Source: Anisodus tanguticus
Taxonomy: Eukaryota > Streptophyta > Magnoliopsida > Solanales > Solanaceae
DNA: 64,000 nt
Assembly (NCBI GenBank): GCA_034509755.1
Contig: CM067553.1
Span: 46,814,110-46,878,109 of the forward strand
Direction of reading: 5' to 3'
The translations under genes were made by a program, and so were the position numbers. The notes beneath the pieces were generated by a model. That model was not told the DNA's origin and ran no database searches. It saw nothing but the letters and a program-made list of their open reading frames with translations. Every line of letters begins with the position of its first letter. Within the stretch, counting starts at the first letter, position 1. Of the stretch, positions 1 through 11,281 are shown piece after piece.

Positions 1-762
1 AATATACTGGATTCCCAGCTGAACATCCTCAAGCTTTAATATAACTGTTATTCATCACCAACAATACAAAATTTCACGAAGAGTCTCCATTAAACAAGAG
101 CACCACCACATCTCCATCATCCCGGGAAAGCTTCTCAGAGATAGTAGTTCCATGAACACAATGATTCAATTCTCAGCGACTGCAACAAGTTGTTGTAGTC
201 TTATATACATACTATCCAAACTCTTAGCAATGTTAGACTCTTTTAGGTAAAGAGCAAGAGTCCGCTCAAACAAAAGCAAGGCATGTACAATCAAAACAAA
301 AGTAGATCAAAGAACTCAGAGAAAGAGCATAAAATTGCAATAGACTCTTGAAATTCTTCTTCTTCACTCTACACAAAAAGGTTAATACATCTTCACAGTT
401 CCTTCTAATCATTCCTCACCCTAGAGGACTTGATAGTACATTTACTCAACCTAAAATAATGAACATGCTCATGAAGTGAACATATTTATAGTTGTTAGAA
501 TCACTTCTGAGACACATATAAGATAGACCATATAGGAGCTGGTTATGATGAAATAATGCACTAACTTGAAAGTACTGCTTGTAACTACACTTCACAATTT
601 TTCTTATCCTTAAAGTATACAAGTTAAAAAAACAATAAATGCCTTGTCTGACGCATGGTACTTAAGTAGGAGCAAGTTAGAGTACAGCGGGCTCGCAATC
701 CCACAAGTTTGCATCTATGGGCCAACTGGGGGCAGAGCAGCTAACTCACAAGGGAATTGTCA
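1..762. other. AT-rich non-coding stretch, no gene recognised
   Basis: I see no recognisable coding sequence here. It lies 3' of the PP2A B''-like first exon (minus strand), so it could be part of that gene's first intron, but nothing in the sequence proves it. Confidence 0.35.
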
Positions 763-880
763 ACAACAACATACCCAATGTAATCCCATAAGTAGGATCC
801 GGGAGGGTAGGATGTACACATACCTTACCCCTACCTTTGTGGGGTAGAGAGGTTGTTTCCGATAGACCCTCAGCTCAAAT
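763..880 (-). mobile_element. RTE-type LINE 3' end, short copy
   Basis: On the minus strand this 118-bp copy reads as the recurrent LINE 3' tail: a 'gagccgagggtct'-like block, a 'ggtaaggt..gtac' block, then a terminal (GTT)n run. It is flanked by near-identical 15-16 bp duplications, cacaagggaattgtca at 747-762 and the same with one G fewer at 881-895, as expected of target-primed insertion. Only the 3' untranslated tail is present. Confidence 0.8.
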
Positions 881-1009
881 CACAAGGAATTGTCAGTTAT
901 CCCGATTGATAAATTTTTCTTGATAAAAAAATTGTCAGTTATCCCCAAAACAAAAGATTCCCTTCACTTTGGAATTTGCTTCCAACTTGTCATTTTGGCT
1001 ACAAGCGCT

Positions 1010-1400
1010 CCATACTTCACATGAATTACAAACTATTCATAGCCAAATATTCTTCATTTCATTCACCATATCAACCAAGTTATTTATAAAACAAGTTGAC
1101 TCAAATTGAAATTTCAAAATTGAATCCTAATACAGCAAAACACAATAAGAAGAATAGCGAAATTAAGCACTGTGGAACTACCAAAGGAGTCGTGTCCGGG
1201 GTGATTTTGTCTATAAAGTTCCATACTTCACATGAATTACAAACCATTCATAGCCAAATACACTTCATTTTTTATAAAACAAGTTGAGACAGACAAACAA
1301 TTTCAAAATTAATACCTAATACAGCAAATTACATTAAAGATAAGCAAAATTAAGCACTGTGGATTGTGGAACTACCAAATGAGTCGTTTCCGGGAGCGAT
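1010..1400. repeat. Tandem duplication of the exon-1/intron-1 border
   Basis: A block of about 210 bp at 1010-1220 is repeated, diverged, from 1221 to about 1400. Both copies start 'ccatacttcacatgaattac' and run to a 'gaactaccaaa.gagtcgt' block. That last block is the reverse complement of the end of the PP2A B''-like exon with its GTAGTT donor, so the duplication includes the splice junction. The left copy encodes P-D-T-T-P-L before the donor, the right copy P-E-T-T-H-L. Confidence 0.75.
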
Positions 1401-1525
1401 AGCCATTGATCAAACAGCTTCTGTGCAACGTAAGGATTATCTTTGATAACAAAAGACGATACTTCGGGTAGATGCAACAGATCAGCATCAAGACTCGCTA
1501 TATCACCAATTAAATCCACATCCAT
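1376..1525 (-). CDS. First coding exon of a PP2A regulatory subunit B''-like protein (partial)
   Basis: An ATG at 1525 opens exactly 50 codons ending at a GTAGTT donor in phase 0. The peptide starts MDVDLIGDIASLDADLLHLP and ends with the block NPYVAQKLFDQWLSLPETT, which I recognise as the N-terminus of plant B'' subunits of protein phosphatase 2A. These EF-hand subunits direct the phosphatase core to substrates in a calcium-sensitive way (family knowledge). The EF-hand exons are not in the window; they would lie beyond position 1 if the gene is intact. An AAACCCTAAA motif upstream (1613-1622) and another near 1723-1732 lie in a duplicated leader. It could instead be an isolated exon left by duplication; the nearby tandem copying makes that possible. 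Confidence 0.6.
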
Positions 1526-1555
1526 TATAAGACCTCACCTCTTAACTCTAAGCAA

Positions 1556-1850
1556 TAAAATCAATCCAAATCCAAAGACTTAGATCTTCCAGAACTTTCC
1601 TTATCATCAAACAAACCCTAAAAATCTCTTAAAGTATCAATTTGTTCTAGATCCTTCTAGAAGAAATGAAATCAATCCAAAACCAAATACTCAGATCTTC
1701 TACAACTTTCTTTATCATTCAAACAAACCCTAAAAAGTGAACCAAATGAGCTTTTATAATAGCTCTCACATCATAACAAACGTAGGTTGACGTGTCAATT
1801 TTGAATTTTTAGGAATTTATTTGTTCTAGATCCTTCTAGATTGTATGAAG
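1556..1850. repeat. Duplicated leader segment upstream of the PP2A B''-like exon
   Basis: The block 'aatcaatccaaa.cc..aaac..ccctaaaa' at about 1558-1625 recurs at about 1669-1735. The block 'tttgttctagatccttctag' at about 1639-1660 recurs at about 1819-1840. These short direct repeats sit in the probable promoter or 5' UTR of the minus-strand exon. Confidence 0.6.
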
Positions 1851-2369
1851 GGAAATTGGATTTTTATTTGGGGATCGGAGAAAAAAGAGAATTTACACAA
1901 GGTCGAAACCCTTGAAGCAAAGTAGTGTGTGTGTGTGTGTGTGAAGAAGGAAATGAGGAATGCAGATGCAAGGATCTGGTGGGTTACTTCTTGAAAAAAG
2001 GAGGCCTTGTGCAGTACAATTGTACTGGTGTAACACTTGACAGACATATCGGACCGGAATGTGGGGCTCCGATGTGCAGATGCAAGTGTTTAAGTAGTGT
2101 AATAATGAAGTTATAATTAATAGTAATACTATTAGTATGTCTTAACACTAAACTAATCTAGGATTTGATTATACTGGATGAACCCTTTTAATATGAACAC
2201 CTGTAAACTATTAACTTTCAATTGAAGATCTAAACAACATAATAAAATGTTTATATTAGACACTTTCGATTCATATTATGAAAAACATTTTGAGTGTGTG
2301 CACAATTATGTTAGCTATTTATCTTGCTATTATGTTGTTGTTACTTTTCTTTAAATCATGCTTTGATTA

Positions 2370-2497
2370 CACTTTTTTGTGGTTTATCGAAAACAATCTC
2401 TCTATCCCACAAAGATAGTTGTAAGGTCTACGTATACTCTTCAAACATCTCTTTTGGAATTACATTGAATATGATATTGTTGTTGTTGCACAACGGT
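2370..2497 (+). mobile_element. Degenerate RTE-type LINE 3' end
   Basis: Plus-strand order matches the recurrent LINE tail: 'tcgaaaacaatctctctat', 'gtaaggtctacgtatactc', then 'gatattgttgttgttg'. It is more diverged than the other copies and no clear TSD is visible. Confidence 0.55.
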
Positions 2498-4030
2498 CAT
2501 TACATTTAATTTAAAGATAATGACATAAAATATGTCTATTACTCTAATTACATCAGGATTAATTGGAACATACACGAGGTTTTACGGTTTATTGAGGTTA
2601 ATGCATATAATTATAGGAGACGATATATTTTAAGTGATTAATTTGTCTACGTAACAGACATTTGAGAATATGAGTAAAAAAAATTAAAATTTTGAGTCAA
2701 AAGTGTCTAATAGACACTTTATCATATGTTTCGAATGCCTAAATAAAATTACTAACAAGTTTGAGAGTAATCCATATATTTTGTCCCTTTTTATGATACG
2801 AACGCCTTTTTTCTTTTTAGGATTAGGATAAGATGGTCCGAGCATCTTGTTATTATAACACGAGATTTTAAATAATGACCAAATTATTTAGTTAATGTAC
2901 TTTCATTGTAGGTGTTTGGTTAATATTACACTAAATATGAGATATCCAAAATATATATTATAAAACACCTTTGATTTTTGCATTAAATAAAATATTTATT
3001 TTCAGTTTTAACCTTAATTTTTTAGATGAATTTGAAAAAAAGAGCTTAAATAAATATATCTTTATCATTTTGATGTTTAACTCTTGGATTAATATTCCCG
3101 GGGTCATTTGATTCAAAATAAAGTTATCTCATAATTATAATCTTAGAATTCTAACAAGATAGATAATTCCATCTTTTATACCAGATAGGTAATTTTATGA
3201 TTTTGTATAAAATTGCATCATTTCTTAGTTAATACTCATAATCAAACACCGGACAAATTTAATCAAAATTTATATTGGGATTAAGCCCCCTAATCACTAA
3301 GATAAAACTGCCCCTAAATGTGCTATAAGAATAAAAATCTCACGATTACAATCATAAAATTGTATCCGGGATGGATAATCACATGATTTTGGTATAAATT
3401 AGCTAATATCCATAACTAGCACAACTCCCTAATCCCCATAACCAAACGTCCGCTAAGTACTGATCTTGTATTTCGTTCAAATCTCATAAACAGCTAATCT
3501 ATGTTACTTCTTTAACGTAAGAATTTTAAGTCCTTGACAAAATGTAATAATAGCATATAGATGTATATTCCTTTTGCCTTTGAAATTGATAAATTATACA
3601 ATTTCAAAAACTAAACAGACATATCTAGAATTTGTATTTGTATGTCCCGTTCACTTCTCAAGCCGCATGGTCAACAACCTTCACTAACTTTGGGTGGGTA
3701 AACAAAATTTGTTCATTTTAATATAAAAAGAAAAAAAAAAAGGGCATCATTTGGAAGAAAAAAAAAACTACCACTTTCCAACATTTACACCAAACTACAT
3801 AAATTTATCATATGATTAAGTAACAAATGAATGTGAAAATACATGACATTCACTTATTTGATGTAAACACGTCAACTAGTTTTTAGGCAACAAAAGCCAT
3901 GCACTACAAAATTGTTAGCCATATACTCCACACAGCTTCTTGGCAAACAATATTACGTTCATTCATTGAGGTGGTACGATGACTGCTGATGAAATGGGCA
4001 AAAAAAGTGAGCTCCTATACTGAAATTCAT
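2498..4030. other. AT-rich intergenic DNA with MITE-like remnants
   Basis: No gene is seen. Segments at about 3098-3256 ('ggggtcatttgattc' to 'taatcaaacaccgga') and on to about 3455 ('cataaccaaacgtccgc') look like decayed Tourist-like (PIF/Harbinger) MITE ends with roughly complementary termini. The boundaries are uncertain. Confidence 0.35.
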
Positions 4031-4037
4031 CAGCTTT

Positions 4038-5450
4038 CTAGACTTTGTTTCTCTCGGCTTCATCGGTATTATATTCGTCATCGTCATCATCGTCGTCTTC
4101 TTCTTCTTCCTCGTACAAGTTGCTCCTGAACTTGCTTAGTTCAGCCTTGGTATCATCTTCACCCAAGAAGTCCATTCCAAACTTGATGTCTCGATGCTTA
4201 ACCAATAGCCAACGGAGCAAGCGGTCTTCTTTGTTCAGGTAATGCAGCTCATTGTTTAAATTGGGTGGTGTCATCATTGTCATTTGCATCAGTTGACCCT
4301 AAGAAACATGCAATATCATTAAATTTAGTAACAATAATTTAATACTGTCGGGAGCACTTTTTGATTTGGCATGAATTTTTTACTTCTGGGCAAAAAATAC
4401 AGAAGAAAAAGGCCAGTCCTAATGCTCTCTGAGGTGCATTGTCATGTGTGCATCACACAAAAGGAATACAAGAGGCGTGGTCATCACAACAGTACCTAAA
4501 ACAAATTTGGAGTTTGTTTTGCCATGCACCAAGATGGAAGGCAGCAGAGGGAAAAATGGGATTGGGGCTAAATAACTCTCTCAAAGCTGTTAAAGGGAAA
4601 AAAACTTAAAATGCCAGACATAAAGGTGAAAAATTGCAGATCACAAACTATTTGAAATGCTTTATGAGTATTTTAAGGATTTACCTCAAGAAATGCTCGA
4701 GATTCAATGAAACAGTGTCAGATTCTCCAACAGACTATACTTTTGTGGTGCAGTGGTGATTTTTGAATTGATTAGATCGTAATTTTAAATCCTTTTACAA
4801 ACCTTGATTTTAAGTCTTGATCTGAAACTGGTTTCATCTAGTATGATTGCCTATTTGCATGTGTAGCATCTGAGACAGTTAATCTGCATATTAATGTACA
4901 CAAATAGAATTCTAGTCTTGACATGCAGCCATTTGAAATTTTGGGCTGGGCAGGGGGTAGTAGAAAAAAGAGCCGGGCTAATTTTCTACCGCTAGACGGG
5001 GGGGATTAATAGTAAGGATTTAGCAGCTTATTGATCAAATGGCAGAAATTTATACATGAAAAAGGACAAGCAAGTAACGGGGTGATGATTTTTTGGCAGA
5101 TTCTGTCTTGGGAATTTCTCTGGCATACTTTTGTTTTCTGGGGGGGAACTTTCCACAGTTAAATGTAGGGACTTTCTGATTAATCACTTGCCTACAGGGA
5201 GAAAGGAAAGTGGGTTGGGGGGGGGGGGGATTATAACTTTACTGAAATGAGAGATAGAGATACACACCTGATAGTATCTTCCATCTAATTTCCTAATGCC
5301 ATAACCCAGTTGAACAGTTCCAAATGACTTTAAATCTGTAAGGACACCATTTTTTCTATGGACATGCTTCCCAACCTTTGCAACAAGGTCCATCAGAGCC
5401 TCCTTCTTTACATGGGGTTTCAGCAACAGCATACAGTCATATAGTGGCAT
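4038..5450 (-). CDS. Organellar ribosomal protein bS6 (two coding exons, 147 aa)
   Basis: The CDS is complement(4038..4298, 5268..5450). Exon 1 (61 codons) opens MPLYDCMLLLKPHVKKEALM and ends DGRYYQ at a CAG|GTGTGT donor. Exon 2 starts after CTTAG with GQLMQMTMMTPP and contains LNKEDRLLRWLLVKHRD, the core of S6. The S6 fold occupies about residues 1-110; the tail is very acidic (a run of E then D near residues 124-137) and is typical of plant homologues. S6 proteins bind 16S-type rRNA with S18 in the small subunit; plant nuclear copies of this form are predicted to work in organelles, though no clear cleavable presequence is visible. The 969-bp intron has ordinary borders. A non-coding 5' exon probably lies near 7206-7310. 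The reading frame is intact and I am confident of the family. Confidence 0.9.
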
Positions 5451-5686
5451 CTTTTGTCTTCTCTTGATTCAACCAACTTCAGGAATCACAAAACTGAACA
5501 CATCAAATCTTGGAAAATGCAAAACTAAGACAAAATGCACACTGCAGATGATCAAAGCCAACTCAACCAAGAAATTCACCCATTGAAGGAAAACATACTT
5601 CAAGACTTTGTAACACGCTGTGACAGTTTCTTAGTAGCACAACTGAAGTTGGAAACAGCTCTTAATAGTAATATTTTAATGATGTT

Positions 5687-5716
5687 CCCGGGATCGTGCA
5701 CCGGGCTGCCCCCTTT
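5687..5716 (-). mobile_element. Truncated SINE head (TS-like)
   Basis: The minus strand reads 'ggcagcccggtgcacg', the same opening as the SINE fragment at 12438. Only about 30 bp are recognisable, inside the inferred 5' UTR intron of the bS6 gene. Confidence 0.35.
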
Positions 5717-6489
5717 CTTTCCGGGATCCCATGGTATACAAGTCCATATTTTTAAATATTTGAAGGAGACAAAAAAAGAATTTTGAGAATAGACGATGCT
5801 ATGTTCTTCTGATAACACAAAAGAAAAAAAAAGGACACTTTGTTCTTCTGATAAGCAACACAAGGGAAATTCTCAATATGACGGTTCAAATCGTCCTTGA
5901 GACACACCTGGGACAAAAAGAGAAACAGGTGCACAAATTGGAAAGACAAAACACATACAAAGAAGCAAAAATACCAACTCTCAATAAGGATCCGTGAAAC
6001 ATAATTCTGAACTCTCTTCTTTTTTTTTTAGCAAGTGAAACATTGTCTAACTTAAGTAGTGTCCATGAAGCAGCAAACTAACCCAATAACCTTTAGAGAC
6101 CTCCCTGAGAAAGATGAATAGCTAAGCACTCAACAACTCCGCCTCCAACAAGAAAGAGAGAGAGCAAGAACAAGAATAAGTTCGCATGTCTTTCTAAAGT
6201 TTAAAGGGTAAGAAAATGAGTATTAACTGTGATATATTCAACTAACACCCAGATGCGTGTGTTAGCCATGAAGTCTAAATTTCTGTATTTGATAATTGCA
6301 TGTTCTAAAAAAAGTCAGAAAATTTCAATTCACCATTTAGAGTCTCCGTAATGAGCAATAATTAACCATGTCAAACAACAAATCCACACACACACACACC
6401 TAAGAAGTGACTGAAGTTTTGCAGTTTGCATGAACTAATTCACTAAAGGGATGAGTTGACAAATAAATGCAGGGGAAAACTCAAAAAAA

Positions 6490-6625
6490 TCATAACTTGA
6501 TACAACCCAGGGAGAACGACACCCCAAAAGCTAGCGAGGTAGGAGAGTCCAAAGCTATATAAACCTCACATAAACACATTTTTATACCGATGTGGGACTC
6601 AAGTCCCATTACCTTGCAATGGACC
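6490..6625. repeat. TRIM-LTR-like fragment
   Basis: It contains 'ccaaaagctagc', 'gagtccaaagctatataa' and 'ccgatgtgggactc', in the same order as the LTRs of the miniature LTR elements at 10947 and 12510, but diverged and without a second LTR. It may be a decayed solo LTR. It lies in the inferred leader intron of the bS6 gene. Confidence 0.4.
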
Positions 6626-7205
6626 ATAACATAACTTGCTCTGGCTTTTGGTTAACTTAGGATGCACTTCCCAAGCATTACCTAGGTTTCTCGTTTATAG
6701 CTTTGGGACTTCACTTTATATCTCTGGTATATATTCATCGCGAACTCTACAATTTCACGATGACATGAATAGCGGATTGATCTTACTATTTACGTTATCT
6801 AGAGGAACAACGAAAACACACAATTTATAAACAGTCATCAACTAATCATCCTTTCATGAAAAGTCACCTCCTCTCAAAAGACACCTTTTTGGACATATCA
6901 TTTCAAAATTATGATCACATAGGTATCATCAACCAATCATCACCAAGACCGAACCGACGTCAAATTTGTTAACTACGGTATACAACAACACAAATAACAT
7001 ATCAGAAAAAGGAGCATTTTCATCATTTTTAGCTGTTAGCAACTTCATATCATCGCTAATTAAACTATTTTAGCTTTTACTTTCATCAATTTTAGCAACT
7101 TGATACCTTATAATTTGCATTTTCGTACAAGTGTTCACTTGTACGTGCATTGCTTCTACATCAGTAAATTAAGAGATAGAGCAGACAGAAGGATAGATCG
7201 AGTAC

Positions 7206-7310
7206 CTGAAACGGAAATCGGCGCGTTAGCGAAGTCGCCGGAGATGAATTTCACTCTCAGTTCAGTGAGTTCAGTTCGTGCTACTAGGGTTTTACTTGTC
7301 GTTCGAAAGT
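7206..7310 (-). promoter_or_regulatory. Probable non-coding first exon of the bS6 gene with telo-box
   Basis: The minus strand gives a GC-richer leader ending TTTCCGTTTCAG|GTACTC, a good donor at 7206/7205. The leader contains AAACCCTA (plus strand 7285-7292), the telo-box found near transcription starts of many plant translation genes. A candidate acceptor precedes the bS6 ATG near 5475-5480. Exon assignment is inferred; no transcript data are available. Confidence 0.5.
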
Positions 7311-7521
7311 TGAATTGACCCTCAAACTTTTAGCCAAGTTGCAATTTCATTCATCTATTTCTCAATAATTCGTCCACGACACCCAAATGCATTTTTCTTC
7401 TTTACAATAAGTTAAATTAAAAATGTTATGTGTTTAAATGCATACTAGTATTCGTATCACCGCGATGCGCTGATCATTTTAAAGAAAAAGGAGCGAGAAG
7501 ATAGTATACAGTCTTGATTAT

Positions 7522-8510
7522 GACTATAACAACAACATACCCAGTGAAATCCCACAACGTGGGGTCTGGGGAGAGTAGAATGTACTAGACCTTAACTCTA
7601 CCTTGGTATGTAGAGCGGCTGTTTTCGAGAGACCCTCGGCTCAGGACAAGAAAAGCAAAAAACAGTCATATCCGATCAAAAAATTAAAGTAGTAAGAAAA
7701 TGTTGACAGCATACGCGAATACGCCATGATATTGAATCCTGAAAGAGAAGCAGTAACTAATGCAATAAATTAGATAAACCAAGTACACTAAAGAATGCAT
7801 ATCAGAAGAAAAAAAACTAGAGAAGACTATAAAGCAATACTACGTCTATTTGTATGCGTACGGTAATAACACCATAACTACCAGTTTGTAATTGTAAGTA
7901 GGGAGTACGCCCGATTAACTACTACCCTTCTACCATAATATGTGTCCTCCACAACCCCCTATCTAAGGCCATGTCCTCAATAAGTTGTGTCTGCTCCATA
8001 TCCCATCTAATCACATCTCCCCAATATTTCTTTGGCCTACCTCCCCCTCTCATGAACCTCTCCATAGCCAACCTCTCACACATCCGCACTGGGGCATTTG
8101 TGTCTCTCCTCCGCACATGTCCAAATCATCTCAACCTCGCTTCCCGCATCTTGTCTTCCACCGAGTTCACTCCCACTCTGCCCCGGATATCATCATTTTA
8201 ATCATGTCCCTCCTCGTATGCCCACGCATCCATCTGAGCATCATTATCTCATCCACTCTCATCATTTGGGTGTGCGACGTCTTGACTGGCCAACACTCCG
8301 CCTCATACAACATAATCGGTCTAACCACCACCTTATAAAACTTGTTTTTTAGTTTTGATGGCACATTTTTGTATCACAAGACTCCTGATGCAAGCCTCTA
8401 TTTCATCCACCCTTCCCCAATACGATATGTGATATCGCCATCAATCTCTCAATTCCCTTGGATGATAGACCCGTGGTACTTGAAGCTTCATTTCTTTGGA
8501 ATGACCTGAG
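7522..8510 (-). mobile_element. 5'-truncated RTE-type LINE with RT C-terminal pseudogene
   Basis: Read on the minus strand, this has decayed pieces of the C-terminal ORF2 region (8364-8167, then 8116-7922: MRRRDTNAPVRMCERLAMER, then RPKKYWGDVIRWDM, then the end LWRTHI.VEG), followed by the 3' UTR and the (GTT)n tail at 7522. Frames are broken and the 5' part is missing. At 8510 it abuts a hAT-like terminus and then a copia fragment. Confidence 0.85.
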
Positions 8511-8601
8511 TAGAGATGGCAATGGATCTTGGACCCGGTGGATCCAGATCCGTTTTATAGGATATGGATCTTCAACATTTGGACCCGATGGATCCGGATC
8601 G
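8511..8601 (+). mobile_element. hAT-like terminal fragment with GGATCC-rich subterminal repeat
   Basis: It starts tagagatggcaatgg, like the hAT terminus at 32581 (tagggatggcaacgg), and continues with 'ggacccggtggatcc' type repeats. No matching right terminus is present, so only an end remains. Confidence 0.5.
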
Positions 8602-8602
8602 G

Positions 8603-10407
8603 ACCTGAATTGGAAAATGGCCATGGAGAGCTTTATGACCTGAATTTGGACCCCTACCATGTAACCATGTGTCTGCCCTTCATGACCTGAATTGGAAAAT
8701 AGTCATGGATGACGAATATAATGCTCTTATTGAAAATAATATGCGGAATTGGTGCCCCGTCCGCATGGGGTCAATGTTATTCGTTCTATGTTGATTTTTA
8801 CTCATAAGAAAAAATTTGACGGTTGGTTTGACCGATATAAGACCCGTCTTGTAGGTGATGGCAAAACTCAATAGGTTGGCGTGGACTGTGGAGAGAAATT
8901 TAGTTCGTCGGTCAAATCGGAAACCATTCGTATTGTTCTCAACCTGGCTCTCTCGAAAACATGGTATATTTATCAACTGGATGTGAAAAATGCTTTATTA
9001 TATGGTGAACTCAAGGAGACGGTATACATGCATCAGCCCCTTGGGTTTCAGGGACCCTAATTATCCTCATCATGTATGTTTGCTCAAGAAGTCCTTATAT
9101 AGGCTTAAGCAAGCCCCATGGGCTTGTCTACTATTGGGTTTTCTTACAACAGGTCTGATCATTCTCTATTCATCTATCGTCGTAGTACTTCTCTGGCATA
9201 CATTCTGTTATATGTGGATGATATTATATTGACTGCTTCTTCTGATAATCTACGCAAGTCTATCATGTCTCTTCTTAGTTCCGAATTTGCTATGAAAGAC
9301 TTGGGGCCCTTGAGTTATTTTTTGGGTATAACTGTCACACGTCATGCACGTGGTCTATTTTTATTATAGAGGAAATATGCGGCTGAGATTATTGAGAGAA
9401 CTGACATGTCATCTTGTAAATCATCTTCTACTCCGATTGATACTAAATCGAAGCTGGGTGCTACTTCTAGCACACCTTACGAGGATCTCACCCACTAACG
9501 CAGTCTTGCAGGGGCTCTTCAGTATCTTACTTTCACGAGGCCCAATATTACTTATGTCGTGCAGCAGGTGTATTTATTTATGCATGATCCGAAGGACAAG
9601 CACATGCATGCGCTCAAACGCATTATATGGTACATACATGGCACACTTGACTATAGTTTGCATTTATATCCATCCTCCGTCTCTACTTTCGTGTCTTATA
9701 CAAATGTTTATTGGGGTGGATGTCCATATATCAGACGTTCGACATCTGGTTATTATATGTGTTTTGGTGATAACTTGGGTCTCTTGGTCGGCAAAATGCC
9801 AGGCTACTTTATCGCGTTCCAGTGCGGAGGCCGAGTATCGAATGGTAGCCAATGTGGTGTCTGAGTCATGTTGGCTGCGTAATCTTATATTAGAGCTTCA
9901 CTTTCCTATTCAGAAAGCTACCTTGGTCTATTGTGATAATGTTAGTGTTGTCTATCTGTTGGGAAATCCGGTCCAACATCAGCGCACTAAACATATCGAG
10001 ATGGATATTCATGAAAAGGTAGCTCGTGGACAAGTACGTGTCTTGCATGTCATTTCACGGTACCAAATTGATGATATCTTTACTAAGGGTCTTCCTTTAG
10101 TACTGTTTGAAGATTTTAGGGACAATCTCAGCGTATGACAACCTCCCGCTATGACTGGGGTGTGTGAAAGAATACGAAATATACACGGCTAAAAACCGTG
10201 TATATCACAAGTCCTAATTTATATATACTTTACCATATTTGTAGAATTATTGTACATGTGTAATTATGATAGTAGTCTTGTATTAGAAAAAACTATTAAA
10301 GTTGTATTAGGAAAGGGTAGATTTAATTTCCTTAATTAGATTTTGTATATTATGTATTTATATACCTTTTTCATTAATAAAAATAATCAAAAGATTATTC
10401 TCTTTCA
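8603..10407 (+). mobile_element. Ty1-copia 3' fragment: RT-RNaseH pseudogene plus 3' LTR
   Basis: A decayed polyprotein segment covers the RT start (DEYNALI at about 8706), the RT catalytic block LLYVDDIILTASS (about 9206-9245), FAMKDLGPLSYFLGI, and RNase H (SAEAEYRMVANVVSESCWLR; VYCDNVS; RTKHIEMDIH). Several frameshifts and stops separate the parts. A purine-rich tract (ctggggtg) leads into a 3' LTR at 10161-10407 (TG...CA, ending 'attctctttca'). The LTR carries an inverted motif, atatacacgg with ccgtgtatat. The 5' half is absent. Confidence 0.88.
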
Positions 10408-10664
10408 AAAAGGTTAATATTTGAACCACAAAAATCAACCTCAATAATATTGAGAACGTTTTGAACTAATCATAATAGTTTCTAAGCATGTGCATCTTAT
10501 TTGCGTTTATGAAAATTTTAAAAATTTATGCATACCTAGAAATAAATGTTGAAGATATGAAATGTACTTCTCACGACCTTTAATGTATAATCCATTACTA
10601 AGGACCTGTTGATTCTACAATGATCATCTCTTATAGGTTGTTTTTCTGTATCATTGAAGTATGC
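10408..10664. other. AT-rich non-coding stretch
   Basis: I see nothing recognisable between the copia 3' LTR and the 91-bp tandem duplication. Confidence 0.3.
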
Positions 10665-10840
10665 TACAAAATGAAAATAAATAATAATACTGAGATTTTC
10701 TAACAGTATACCGAGAAACATTGTTAATTAGTCCTTAGTTTTCTAGTATATATGGTACAAAATGAAAAGAAATAAAAATACTGAGATTTTTTAACAATAT
10801 ACCGAGAAACATTGTTAATTATTCTTTAGTTTTCTACTTA
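10665..10840. repeat. 91-bp tandem duplication
   Basis: The block starting 'tacaaaatgaaaa' and containing 'ataccgagaaacattgttaa' occurs at 10665-10755 and again at 10756-10840 with few changes. Confidence 0.8.
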
Positions 10841-10946
10841 AAGAATGCTTCAATTGTCTCGTCGTCTTTCATCTCGTATCGCAATTAACTTTTATATCCT
10901 TAAAATAGACTTGTACACAAGGATTTCAATCATTGATAATAAATTT

Positions 10947-11276
10947 TATAAAAATATGCCATCTGAGTCTAACTCAACCCAAAAGCTAGATTATGAGGGG
11001 GATTGCTCAAGTGGTTCATGTTTCCATTTCATATCCAATGTGAGACTCTTAACATTCCCTCGCACGTCCAGACCTTGTTAACTGGAGCGTAGACAATATA
11101 ATTTGGGGGTCCAACATCAACAAACAAATAATTTGAATGAGCCTGACTCTGATACCATGTAAAAATATGACACTTGAGCCTAACTCAACCCAAAAGCTAG
11201 CTTATGAGGAGAGGATTGTCCAAGTTCATATAAAGAGTCCATGTTTCCATTCCATATTGATGTGAGACTCTTGACA
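10947..11276 (-). mobile_element. Complete TRIM (miniature LTR retrotransposon), 330 bp
   Basis: Two direct repeats (10947-11054 and 11158-11276) flank a 103-bp core. Next to the right repeat the minus strand reads tggtatcagagtcagg, a primer-binding site of the initiator Met-tRNA type; next to the left repeat is a purine tract (gcgaggga). Repeats start TG (TGTCAAGAG) and end at or near CA on the minus strand. The 5-bp duplication AATTT occurs at 10942-10946 and 11277-11281. No coding capacity is present. Related copies lie at 12510 and 59739. Confidence 0.85.
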
Positions 11277-11281
11277 AATTT

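Noticed and set aside
4045..4242. Plus-strand open frame with poly-Ser
   Set aside because: It is the complement of the acidic tail codons of bS6 exon 2, which has clear homology and splice sites.
7100..7318. 72-codon plus-strand frame
   Set aside because: No family resemblance; the other strand has a leader exon with telo-box and donor for bS6.
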